From contig JAITFE010000012.1 in the NCBI GenBank assembly GCA_031281585.1, forward strand, positions 1 through 46,378: 46,378 nucleotides of DNA. The letters are read 5' to 3'. The stretch is from Bifidobacteriaceae bacterium (GTDB taxonomy: Bacteria > Actinomycetota > Actinomycetes > Actinomycetales > WQXJ01). Below the pieces are notes generated by a model that had not been told where the DNA came from, ran no database searches, and saw only the letters and a program-made list of their open reading frames with translations. Position 1 is the stretch's first letter. Each line of letters begins with the position of its first letter. Positions 29,643-37,990 of the stretch are shown here, in pieces. A program made the translations under genes and the position numbers.

Positions 29643-31736
29643 CTATTCGACCCAGGGGATTTTGGCGGGGTGGCGGCGGTCGGGGGCTTGGAGCCCGGTG
29701 CCGAGTTCGCCGTTGTTGTTGCTTCCCCAGGCGCACATGGAGCCGTCGTCGGCCAGCGCGAGCGAGTGGTGTCCGCCGGCCGCGACTTGGGTTATGCGGA
29801 GGTCTTCGGGGAATCCGGTGACGCGTATGGGCCGGGTGGCGAACTTGACTTGGGCGTCCACCCCGAGTTTGTGGAATTCGTTGTAGCCCCAGGCGTACAG
29901 GGCGCCGTCTTCGGCGACGGCGAGCCAGTGGTCGTCGCCCGCGGACATGGTGGCTATGCGGGTGTCTTTGGGGAACTGCCCGAACCGGGCGACGTGGCGC
30001 AGCCCCGGTTTGGGGTCGGGTTCTTTGGGCGGGGTGCCGAGCGAGCCGGCGAGGTAGACCTTCCCGGACGCGGTGACGACAGTTGTGGACATGATTGACG
30101 GGTGCGCCTCGATTATCGGGTCTCCTTGCGGGTACCCTGTGGCCGGGACGGGGGTGGCCCGGTTTTGGTCGGTGCCGTCGCCGAGCTGCCCGTGGCTGTT
30201 CGAGCCCCAGGCCCACAGCCGCCCTGTTTCGGTCAACGCGACCGAGTGGCCCCCGGCCGCGGCCACCCGGGTGATGCGTTCTCCTTCCGGGAGCCCTGTG
30301 ACGCGCACGGGCTCCCGTGCGCTGTCCTGTGTGCCGTCGCCCAGTTGCCCTTCGCGGTTGTGGCCGATTGCATAGACGGATCCGTCCTCGGCGAGGGCGA
30401 GGATGTGGGCTGCGCCGGACGACACGTCCTTGATCCGCGCCCGGCATGGGAACCGGACCGGTTCGAGGCGCAGCCGGTCCGGGTAGGGGCGCTCTTGGCG
30501 CATCCGCTCCAGCATGAGGCGGTTCCAGAGGTATAGCCTCCCGTCCGTGGTCAGCGCGGCCAGCTTGTGCCATCCGGCGCTGATCTTCGCGAACCGGTCG
30601 CCGTCTTGGAACAACAGCACCTGGTAGGGGGTCCAGAAGAATTTGCTGCCCCCGCCGGGCTTTTCCATGCCCTCCGACCCCCACAGGTAAACCCGCCCGG
30701 CCGCGTCCAACGCCATGGAAACCAAGGCACCGGCGTCGATCCGGGCCACCCTGGACTGGCCGGGGGCAGCGTCCTCCGCGGCGGCTTCCGCCTGGGGTCT
30801 GAACTCCGGGCGGCGGTCCGGGTAGCCGGGCGTGATCCACGCCAGGGTTCTGGCGTCGAGTTCAGGAAGCGGGGCGGGTCGCAGCCGCTCCGGCGGCTCG
30901 GGTATGACCGGGTCGGCGTCCTCGTTCCGCACCGGCCCGTACTTCAACGTCTTCAAACCCTGCCCCGCCCCGACATACGCCTCCGGCTTTGTGGTGTACA
31001 TCGGCACCTTGTAGTACGCAGCCGTCGCCGCGCACAACAAATCTGTCCGACTCAACACATGCGGGTTGTCCGAAGGCATGTTGAACGCCATCGTGCTGTA
31101 CCACGCCTCTACCGTGCCGTCCAGGGGCACCGGCGTCGACAATGACCATGAAGCGCCCCGGGAACGTGCGCCGCGCCCTTCTCGGCGTTCCATCAGGGTA
31201 CGGTAAAGCGCCGTCTCCAACGTCAGGGCGGCGGAGACGAACAACGCGTCGTCGGGCCGGAACTTCGCCGGGCGCAGCCCCTCGATCAACACGGATGTGT
31301 CGATCGTGACCGCCCGGTCGGTGGCTGGGTCGGCGAAGACCGGTACCCTCGTCTCATCCGCGTAGTCCATCGGCTCACCGAAGACGAGCTTGAGTACGCC
31401 CGACGGCTCGTCGCGGGTCACCTCGACGACGCTGTACGGCCACTTGAAGCTCCACTTCGGTGGCTTGATCAAGTAGCGGTTCGCGCGGGCAAACGCCACC
31501 TCCACCGGGTTGCCGTCCTCGTCCGCCACCGTGTACGCCCACGGTGTCCTCGCGTCCAGCCCGCTCGTTGACAAATCCGGGATACCCCCCGCCCGCACAA
31601 CTGGCGCCGAAGGGAAATCACGGGCCTGTCCCGACGATGGGGGATCCGGATCGGTTCTGGGCAATCCCGCCCACAAATACGCCAATGGGGAAATCACCTC
31701 CGAAGCGGCCTTCCCCTCATTCTCATCCAGCCACAT
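29643..31736 (-). CDS. PIN-like nuclease domain fused to an RCC1 beta-propeller
   Basis: This 697-residue protein has no signal peptide or membrane helix. Residues 141-270 look like a PIN domain: Asp146 (VTIDTSVLI), Glu174 in VSAALTLETALY, Asp232 in TDLLCAATAAYYKVPMYTTK, then EAYVGAGQGLKTLKYG. The final position is Lys-Pro-Glu instead of Asn-x-x-Asp. Residues 330-697 hold RCC1 repeats such as GHSVALTETGRLWAWGSNSHG and HHSLALADDGSMCAWGSNNNG, enough for one propeller. Residues 1-140 are unrecognised. I know of no described PIN-RCC1 protein. The RCC1 part would bind partners and the PIN part might cleave RNA; both are inferences. It is divergent from the RTX gene and converges on the broken GH13 gene. 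Confidence 0.8.
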   Translation of the reverse strand: MWLDENEGKAASEVISPLAYLWAGLPRTDPDPPSSGQARDFPSAPVVRAGGIPDLSTSGLDARTPWAYTVADEDGNPVEVAFARANRYLIKPPKWSFKWPYSVVEVTRDEPSGVLKLVFGEPMDYADETRVPVFADPATDRAVTIDTSVLIEGLRPAKFRPDDALFVSAALTLETALYRTLMERREGRGARSRGASWSLSTPVPLDGTVEAWYSTMAFNMPSDNPHVLSRTDLLCAATAAYYKVPMYTTKPEAYVGAGQGLKTLKYGPVRNEDADPVIPEPPERLRPAPLPELDARTLAWITPGYPDRRPEFRPQAEAAAEDAAPGQSRVARIDAGALVSMALDAAGRVYLWGSEGMEKPGGGSKFFWTPYQVLLFQDGDRFAKISAGWHKLAALTTDGRLYLWNRLMLERMRQERPYPDRLRLEPVRFPCRARIKDVSSGAAHILALAEDGSVYAIGHNREGQLGDGTQDSAREPVRVTGLPEGERITRVAAAGGHSVALTETGRLWAWGSNSHGQLGDGTDQNRATPVPATGYPQGDPIIEAHPSIMSTTVVTASGKVYLAGSLGTPPKEPDPKPGLRHVARFGQFPKDTRIATMSAGDDHWLAVAEDGALYAWGYNEFHKLGVDAQVKFATRPIRVTGFPEDLRITQVAAGGHHSLALADDGSMCAWGSNNNGELGTGLQAPDRRHPAKIPWVE

Positions 31737-31743
31737 GGGCCCA

Positions 31744-31749
31744 AGCCTA
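31744..31749 (-). promoter_or_regulatory. Probable -10 element of a leaderless transcript (PIN-RCC1 gene)
   Basis: On the minus strand this reads TAGGCT and ends 7 nt before the ATG at 31736. The 98-bp gap to the RTX gene thus holds promoters for both. On the plus side TTGGAA (31762-31767) and GATATT (31787-31792) are a weak candidate pair for the RTX gene. Confidence 0.5.
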
Positions 31750-31834
31750 GTCGTTTAACGGTTGGAATAGAGGTCGGGGTCTCTCTGATATTCTGGCGCC
31801 GATTAATCCTCCGACTTCGAAGGAGTATGGGATT

Positions 31835-34800
31835 ATGTTGACCATCCCCGAGGTCCGGCCCAAGCGGATCACTTCTATCATCGCGGCGTTCTCTGTCGCG
31901 GCCGTCGGCGTTGTGGCGGTGCCGTCGGCCGCCGTGTCGGCCGTACCCGCAGCGGCGCCGACCCAGGCGATTTCAAAGGGTCCGGTCCAGGTCGGCCTTT
32001 GTCCGCCGCTCTACGAGGCGGACAACAAAGATGGACTGCGCTGCCTGGTTGACTGGGACCAGGTCCGGGCCCGAGGCTTCAACAGGTGCTTGGAGAACTA
32101 CCGGGTGAACAACCCGATCAACAGGACCTATCTTCCGAGCCAATGCTATGGGAATAAAGCCGAAGACCTTGAGGACCTGGACCCGGAGGACTCGGGCCCG
32201 GAGCCCGAGGACGTGAAGCTCGGCCGCCTTTACGCGGAGGCAATAGCCCAGGCGCGCCTTGTCCAGTTCTACAACCAACTGTTGGCAACCGTGTCGCCCG
32301 GAATGGGGGTCGCCCCGGGCGGTGATCCTCTCGTGGCGGCGTCTGTTCAACGCCAGGGCGTTGTTGCGTCGCCGATCCAGTGGGAACTGCAGACCAAGGT
32401 TTGGGCCAAGAAGCGCGCTGACGTGGCGCTGATCGATTCCGACTGGGGGAGCCCGGCAACCAACAGGGTCCAGCTGATCGAGCTCAAGCTGCTTGAGCCG
32501 AACGACAGCCGGAAACGCGCTCAAGAGCAGGTTCAGGGTTACGCCGACAACCTGAGAAGCGAATTCGGTTGGCTGAACGCCGCGCCTGCAGACATGACCG
32601 GCTACCTGGACAGGTTCTACGTGGTCAACCAATGTGACGGCCCCGGCGGTTCAACGGCATACGCCACGGACGAGTGGGAAGCCAAAGGCGAGGCGAAAGG
32701 CGTCGTCGCGGTTCGAAAGATTGACGAGCACGATTGCGTGGAAGCGCTCAGGGAGAATCAGATCGAGTTTACGAGCGCCGCGCAGTTTGCGATGGCAAAT
32801 GTCGCGGTGCCCCTCGACGATAACGTGCGTGTTCCACCCCACGCGCCGGCGCCCTCGGTGCCAGCACCGCCGGAGCACCCGTCTGACGCGCCCTCGCTTT
32901 CGGAGGTGGGGATCGGGGCCGCAGAGACGGCGGAGGCAATAGTGAGACTTGTGGTCACCTTGCGGCGGTTTGACGCGGTCCTGAACATGGTGTGCCTGGC
33001 CGTCATCAACCCATTGACAAGGGGGTTTAATCCGTACGACGGTTCCCTGACCACTCCGGCGGCGGCTTGCCTGGAAGCTAAGAACGCGGCGGCGTTCATA
33101 TTGGCTGCGAGTCTTGCGGGAGTTGTCTTTACTCCCGAGCAGAAGAAACAGATTAGGGACGCTCTGGTCTACGGTGACGACGAGATGGTGATAAGCGCGT
33201 CTGGCCCGTACGGCGAGGGAATTGGACCGGGCGGCGGTTCCGGTGGCGGCGGTTCCGGTGGCAGCGGAACCAGCGGCGGGGGTGGCGGCGGGGGTGGCCC
33301 CGAGGACACCGGCGACGAAGGCGATGGTCCTCCTGACGCGGGTAGCAAGAACGCGAAGAAGGCTGACAACGGGTACACCGGCAGCCAGACGCAGCCCCAG
33401 GCGTCTGACCCGGTGATTGTGGATGTGGCCGGTGACGGGTTCTCGCCGACCACCGCCGAGGCCGGGGCGTACTTCGACTTGGATGTCAACGGGTACGCGG
33501 AGCGGATCAACTGGGTTCAAGACGATGACCGGGTGTTGGCGTGGGACCGGAATGGCAATGGGCGCATCGACAACGGTTTGGAGGTGTTCGGGGACTCGAC
33601 CAAGTTGACCACGGGCGCTGCGGCGGGGTCCGGTTATGTCGCGTTGGGCGAACTCGATTCGAACGGGAACAACGCGGTCGACCCGGAGGATTCGAGTTGG
33701 GAGGACTTGGTTCTTTGGGCCGACACGGCGAATCTGGGACGCACAGATCCGGGCGAGTTGCAGTCGTTGGACGATTTGGACGTGAAGTCGATCTCTTTGG
33801 AGGCCCGTCCGCTAGACCAGACGGTGGAGGTGGGAGTCGTGTTGGGGCAGGGCTCCCAGGTGACGTTCGGCGACGGGCTGGTGCACCTGGCGGCAGAGTA
33901 CTGGGTGAGCACTGTCAGTTGGGACACGATCGAGCCTGATCTGGACGACGAGGCGGGTGTCCCGGAGGATGTGCGTCGGTTGCCGAACGTGCGGTCTTGG
34001 GGTTGGGTGCCGTCGTTGCATCGAGCGGTGATGGGCGACGCGAGCGGGCGCGTGAGGGAATTGATCGAGGGATTCGCGACGGCCGCGGACACCGCCGCCC
34101 GTGAGGCTCTGGTGAAAGAGTTGGTGCTCAGTATCACCGGCGCGGACAAAGTCGCTCTCGGGAGCCGCGGGCCGAACTTCGACGCGCGGAAACTGGCCGC
34201 GATCGAGGCGATCCTTGGCAGGAACTTCAACGGTGTTTCGGGCCCAAACCCAAATACCGGAGCGGCCCTGATTCTGGAGGGTGTGTGGACCCGGCTGTAT
34301 GAGATCTACTATTGCGAGTTGTTGTACCAGACCCGCTTGGTGGCGATCCACGACCTACTGAACTCGGACTTGGTGGAGGATGACCGGCTCGACGTGTCGG
34401 GGCTGGTCGGGCTTGCGGGACTCTTGGAGGCGGCTGGCGCCGCAGGCGACGCCTTCTTGGCTGACCTTGGACGGTACATGTTCTATCTGCAGCAAGGCGG
34501 AATCGCGGGGCTGGATGAACTCTCGGCTGCGCTGGGGCCAGCAGGTCTGGGGCTTTACCGGGACATGCCGCAGATCGGCTCAATGCTGTGGTTCGGAACG
34601 GAGCGCAACGACACCATCACGACCACTGCGGGTTGGCCTACCGCCTACGGCATGGGAGGCAACGACACTCTGAACGGCTCGGCCTCCGCAGACGAGCTGT
34701 ACGGCGGCGCGGGGAACGACAGACTGTACGGAAACGCGGGCGACGACTTCTTGGACGGCGGGAGCGACAACGACACGTTGGACGGCGGCGCCGGCGACGA

Positions 34801-35191
34801 CCGGTTGGTGGCGGGCACTGGGAATGACACCGTGTATTCGGGGGTTGGCGAGGATTTTCTCGTCGGGGGTGCCGGGGACGACTGGTTGGACGGCGGCGCG
34901 GGGAAGGACGTGTACGACCTGGCCGGGGGCGGCGTGGACGTGGTGGCCGATTCGGGCAACGCCACCGTGGTGGTGTTCCCGGAGGGCGTGGTCCCGGAGG
35001 ACTTGACGGTTTCGAAGTCCGGGAGCGGCTTGGTGTTTCATTATCCGGGTGGGTCGTTGGAGTACCGGGAGTGGTATTCGTATTCTCCGGGGTCGGCCGG
35101 GTACGACCTTTACTACAAGCCGGCGGCGTTCCAGTTCGCGGACGGGACCCACTTGACCGCCGCCCATGTGAAGGCGATCGCCCCGCATTGA
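31835..35191 (+). CDS. Secreted RTX protein with PD-(D/E)XK-like N-terminal domain and FrpC-like calcium domain
   Basis: An 1,118-residue exported protein. In order it has a Sec signal (RPKR, hydrophobic core 12-36, cleavage near AVSA/PAAA); a domain of about 180-245 with Glu184, Asp197 (KKRADVALID), Glu216-Leu-Lys218 and QVQGYADNL, the motif order of PD-(D/E)XK nucleases; a Pro-rich linker (330-352); a Gly/Ser linker (464-490); an FrpC-like region at 525-590 (VDVAGDGFSP, DRNGNGRIDNG, FGDST); a helical region (715-910) resembling proteobacterial RTX exoproteins; ten RTX nonapeptides (940-1029, e.g. GGAGNDRLYG); and an HCBP-related tail ending FADGTHLTAAHVK. ATG 31835 has AAGGAG at 31820-31825. 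Nuclease activity is unproven. An RTX protein of this type is unusual in this group and suggests transfer. Confidence 0.85.
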   Translation: MLTIPEVRPKRITSIIAAFSVAAVGVVAVPSAAVSAVPAAAPTQAISKGPVQVGLCPPLYEADNKDGLRCLVDWDQVRARGFNRCLENYRVNNPINRTYLPSQCYGNKAEDLEDLDPEDSGPEPEDVKLGRLYAEAIAQARLVQFYNQLLATVSPGMGVAPGGDPLVAASVQRQGVVASPIQWELQTKVWAKKRADVALIDSDWGSPATNRVQLIELKLLEPNDSRKRAQEQVQGYADNLRSEFGWLNAAPADMTGYLDRFYVVNQCDGPGGSTAYATDEWEAKGEAKGVVAVRKIDEHDCVEALRENQIEFTSAAQFAMANVAVPLDDNVRVPPHAPAPSVPAPPEHPSDAPSLSEVGIGAAETAEAIVRLVVTLRRFDAVLNMVCLAVINPLTRGFNPYDGSLTTPAAACLEAKNAAAFILAASLAGVVFTPEQKKQIRDALVYGDDEMVISASGPYGEGIGPGGGSGGGGSGGSGTSGGGGGGGGPEDTGDEGDGPPDAGSKNAKKADNGYTGSQTQPQASDPVIVDVAGDGFSPTTAEAGAYFDLDVNGYAERINWVQDDDRVLAWDRNGNGRIDNGLEVFGDSTKLTTGAAAGSGYVALGELDSNGNNAVDPEDSSWEDLVLWADTANLGRTDPGELQSLDDLDVKSISLEARPLDQTVEVGVVLGQGSQVTFGDGLVHLAAEYWVSTVSWDTIEPDLDDEAGVPEDVRRLPNVRSWGWVPSLHRAVMGDASGRVRELIEGFATAADTAAREALVKELVLSITGADKVALGSRGPNFDARKLAAIEAILGRNFNGVSGPNPNTGAALILEGVWTRLYEIYYCELLYQTRLVAIHDLLNSDLVEDDRLDVSGLVGLAGLLEAAGAAGDAFLADLGRYMFYLQQGGIAGLDELSAALGPAGLGLYRDMPQIGSMLWFGTERNDTITTTAGWPTAYGMGGNDTLNGSASADELYGGAGNDRLYGNAGDDFLDGGSDNDTLDGGAGDDRLVAGTGNDTVYSGVGEDFLVGGAGDDWLDGGAGKDVYDLAGGGVDVVADSGNATVVVFPEGVVPEDLTVSKSGSGLVFHYPGGSLEYREWYSYSPGSAGYDLYYKPAAFQFADGTHLTAAHVKAIAPH

Positions 35192-35217
35192 GCAGCCCGG
35201 GTTGGAACGTCCGGGAA

Positions 35218-35248
35218 GGTCCCGGCCGGGTCTGACGGGCACGGGACC
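35218..35248. terminator. Weak inverted repeat downstream of the RTX gene
   Basis: GGTCCCG and CGGGACC face each other across 17 nt, 27 bp after the RTX stop. No U-tract follows. It could be a poor terminator. The gap also has TAGTGT (35259-35264), a possible -10 for the sugar operon, 44 nt before its first start codon. Confidence 0.3.
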
Positions 35249-35308
35249 GCGCCTGGGATAGTGTGGTGCGCGGCCAAAACAACTTCTTGACGGGGAGAGA
35301 ATCGCAAA

Positions 35309-35905
35309 GTGGGATATTTCGCCGCGCCCAGCGCGGATGTCGACGAGCGCGCGTGGATTGGCGACGGATCGAAGATCTGGCACCTGGCGCAGGTGCGCGA
35401 GGACGCCGAGTTGGGCGAGAACTGCATCATTGGGCGGGGCGCCTACATAGGCACCGGGGTTCGCCTGGGCGAGAACTGCAAAGTGCAGAACTACGCCTTG
35501 GTCTACGAGCCCGCGAACCTGGCGGACGGCGTGTTCATAGGCCCGGCCGCGGTGTTGACGAATGACACCTACCCGCGCGCGATCAACCCGGACGGGACGT
35601 TGAAGAGCGGCGAGGACTGGGAGTTGGTCGGCGTGACGATCGGGCGGGGCGCCGCGATCGGCGCAAGGGCCGTGTGCGTGGCCCCATTGACCATTGGGGC
35701 CTGGGCCACGGTGGCGGCCGGGGCGGTGGTGGTCAAGGACGTGCCCGCCCACGCCCTGGTGGTGGGCGTGCCCGCCCGCCAGGTCGGCTGGGTCGGCCGG
35801 TCCGGCCAGCCGCTCAAACGCGAGGGCGACATCTGGGTCTGCCCCGCCACCGGCCAGCGCTACGAAGCAAACGGAGACACGATTCGAGAAATGGAGCAGC
35901 CATGA
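35309..35905 (+). CDS. Left-handed beta-helix N-acetyltransferase (WbpD/WlbB-like)
   Basis: The 198-residue protein is a hexapeptide-repeat acyltransferase. Repeats run from VDERAWIGDGSKIWHLAQV through ENCIIGRGAYIGTGVRLGENCKVQNYALVYE to GRGAAIGARAVCVAPLTIGAWATVAAGAVVVKDVPAHALVVGVPARQVG. KIWHLAQV and the later NDTYPRA segment match the group acetylating the 3-amino group of UDP-2-acetamido-3-amino-glucuronate. A short C-terminal extension has WVCPATGQRYE. It is the first gene of a coupled operon with the aminotransferase and dehydrogenase of the same pathway. GTG 35309 follows GGGGAGAG. Confidence 0.85.
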   Translation: MGYFAAPSADVDERAWIGDGSKIWHLAQVREDAELGENCIIGRGAYIGTGVRLGENCKVQNYALVYEPANLADGVFIGPAAVLTNDTYPRAINPDGTLKSGEDWELVGVTIGRGAAIGARAVCVAPLTIGAWATVAAGAVVVKDVPAHALVVGVPARQVGWVGRSGQPLKREGDIWVCPATGQRYEANGDTIREMEQP

Positions 35906-37002
35906 GCGCGAAGTTCATTCCCCCGGCCAAGCCGATCATCGGCGACGAGGAGCGGGCCGCGGTGGACCGCGTACTGCGCAGCGGGATGATCGCCCAAGGC
36001 CCCGAGGTGGCGGCCTTCGAGCAGGAATTCGCCGCGCAGCTGGTCCGAGGGCGCCAATGCGTGGCGGTGTCCTCCGGCACCGCCGGGCTCCACCTGGGGC
36101 TGCTGGCGGCCGGGATCGGACCCGGCGACGAGGTCATTGTGCCCTCCTTCACCTTCGCGGCCACCGCCAACTCGGTCGCGCTGACCGGCGCCGCGCCGGT
36201 CTTTGCGGACATCGACCCGGACTACTTCTGCCTTGACCCGGCGGCGGTCGAGGCGGCCATCACGCCCCGCACCAAGGCGATCATGCCCGTCCACCTTTAC
36301 GGCCAGCCGGCCGACATGACGGGGTTGGCGGCGATCGCCGAGCGGCACGGGCTGGCCCTGTTCGAGGACGCCGCCCAGGCCCACGGGGCCGAACTGGACG
36401 GCCGGCCGGTCGGCACGTTCGGCGTGTTCGCCATGTTCTCGCTCTACCCGACCAAGAACATGACCTCCGGCGAGGGCGGCATGGTCAGCTGCGCCACCGA
36501 GGCCCAGGCGCGCGGCGTCCGCCTGCTGCGCAACCAAGGCATGGAGAAGCAGTACGCCAACGAGGTTGTGGGCCTGAACGAGCGCATGACCGACATCCAC
36601 GCCGCCATTGGGCGCGAGCAACTGAAGAAGCTGGCGGCCTGGACCGCCCAGCGCCAAGCCAACGCGGCGTACCTCAACGCCAACTTGGAGGGCGTCACCG
36701 TCCCGCCCACCCGGCCCGGCGCGACGCACGTCTACCACCAGTACACCATCCGGGTGGGGGAGGACCGCGACGGCATGGTGCGCGCCTTGCGCGAAGAGCA
36801 CCAGGTCGGCTCCGGCGTCTACTACCCCATCCCGAACCACCAACTGGCCTCGTTGGCGAAGTACGCGCCCGGCCTGGAACTGCCGGAGACGGCCAAAGCC
36901 GCCGCCCAAGTCATCTCGCTGCCGGTGCATCCCTCCTTAAGCCAAGAGGACCTCGACCGGATTGTGGGGGCCGTGAACGCCGTCGCCAAGGCGGGAGCCT
37001 GA
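35902..37002 (+). CDS. DegT/DnrJ/EryC1/StrS sugar aminotransferase (WbpE-like)
   Basis: A 366-residue PLP-dependent aminotransferase. It starts IPPAKPIIGDEERAAVDRVLRSG, has SSGTAGLHLGLLAAGIGPGDEVIVPSFTFAATAN, DIDPDYFCLDP, EDAAQAHGA, and the PLP-binding Lys185 in SLYPTKNMTSGEGG. The later RMTDIHAAIGREQLKKL helix is typical. With its neighbours it fits the transamination of a UDP-3-keto-2-acetamido-glucuronate. The ATG overlaps the stop of the acetyltransferase gene (ATGA). Other 3-keto or 4-keto sugar substrates cannot be excluded. Confidence 0.9.
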   Translation: MSAKFIPPAKPIIGDEERAAVDRVLRSGMIAQGPEVAAFEQEFAAQLVRGRQCVAVSSGTAGLHLGLLAAGIGPGDEVIVPSFTFAATANSVALTGAAPVFADIDPDYFCLDPAAVEAAITPRTKAIMPVHLYGQPADMTGLAAIAERHGLALFEDAAQAHGAELDGRPVGTFGVFAMFSLYPTKNMTSGEGGMVSCATEAQARGVRLLRNQGMEKQYANEVVGLNERMTDIHAAIGREQLKKLAAWTAQRQANAAYLNANLEGVTVPPTRPGATHVYHQYTIRVGEDRDGMVRALREEHQVGSGVYYPIPNHQLASLAKYAPGLELPETAKAAAQVISLPVHPSLSQEDLDRIVGAVNAVAKAGA

Positions 37003-37003
37003 G

Positions 37004-37990
37004 ATGGCGAACCTGCGGGCGGGCGTGATCGGGATCGGCTCGATGGGCCGCCACCACGCCCGCATCATGCGCGAGATTGACGGGGTGGACCTGGTGGCCG
37101 TCGCGGACCCCGTGGGCGACCGGTTCGGCGTGGCCCGAGACCTGGAAGTCGGCCGGTCGGTCGAAGACCTGATCGCGGCGGGTTTGGACCTGGCGGTGGT
37201 GGCCGTGCCGACCACGTACCACGAGGAAGTCGGCTTGGCCCTGGCCGAGGCGAAGGTGCCGACAATGTTCGAAAAGCCGGTGGCGGCATCGGCGGCCGCA
37301 GCCTCACGCCTGGCGGAGGCCTTTGGCGCGGCGGGCGTGACCGCCTGCGTGGGACACGTCGAGCGTTTCAACCCGGCGATCTCAGAGATGCGCAGCCGGA
37401 TTGGCCAAGGCGAACTGGGCGACGTTTACCAGGTGGCGACCCGTCGGCAGGGGCCTTTCCCGTCCCGGATAGCGGACGTCGGCGTGGTCACCGACCTGGC
37501 CACACACGACATCAACTCCACCCAATGGCTGGCGGGCTCCGACTACGCCGCGATCAGCGCCCAGGTCACCCACCGGGCGTTGCGGGAACACGAGGACATG
37601 GTTCTGATCACGGGCCGAATGGAGAACGGCGTCCTGGTCAACCACATTGTCAACTGGCTGTCCCCCATGAAGGAGCGGGTCACCATTGTGACCGGCGAAC
37701 GCGGCGCGCTGGTGGCGGACACCGCCGCCGTCACCCTGACCTTCTGGGCGAACGGCTCCGTGCCCACTGAATGGGAGCAGTTGCGCCAGTTCCGGGGCGT
37801 GTCAGAGGGCGACACGATCCGCTACGCCATCCAGACGCGCGAGCCGCTGAAAGCCGAGGACGAGGCGTTCCGGGACGCGGTCCTCGGGGTGCGCCATGAC
37901 GTGGTCTCGCTCGCGGAAGGCTGCAAGACCCTGCTTGCGGCCGAGGCGGCGCTGAAGTCTGCTGCGACGGGTCAGACCGTGCGGCCGTGA
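37004..37990 (+). CDS. Gfo/Idh/MocA family oxidoreductase (WbpB-like)
   Basis: The 328-residue enzyme has the NAD(P) Rossmann motif GVIGIGSMGRHHA at the N-terminus, the family signature FEKPVA (about residues 90-95), GHVERFNPA, and the catalytic-region DLATHDINSTQWL. In the WbpB/WlbA pathway such an enzyme oxidises C3 of UDP-GlcNAc-uronate before transamination. The gene order acetyltransferase, aminotransferase, dehydrogenase supports this. The preceding 6-dehydrogenase (WbpA) is not in the window. ATG 37004 is one base after the previous stop. Confidence 0.88.
   Translation: MANLRAGVIGIGSMGRHHARIMREIDGVDLVAVADPVGDRFGVARDLEVGRSVEDLIAAGLDLAVVAVPTTYHEEVGLALAEAKVPTMFEKPVAASAAAASRLAEAFGAAGVTACVGHVERFNPAISEMRSRIGQGELGDVYQVATRRQGPFPSRIADVGVVTDLATHDINSTQWLAGSDYAAISAQVTHRALREHEDMVLITGRMENGVLVNHIVNWLSPMKERVTIVTGERGALVADTAAVTLTFWANGSVPTEWEQLRQFRGVSEGDTIRYAIQTREPLKAEDEAFRDAVLGVRHDVVSLAEGCKTLLAAEAALKSAATGQTVRP

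Noticed and set aside
29643-31736. Plain VapC toxin of a VapBC pair
   Set aside because: No small antitoxin gene lies next to it and the PIN-like segment is embedded in a much larger protein with a beta-propeller.
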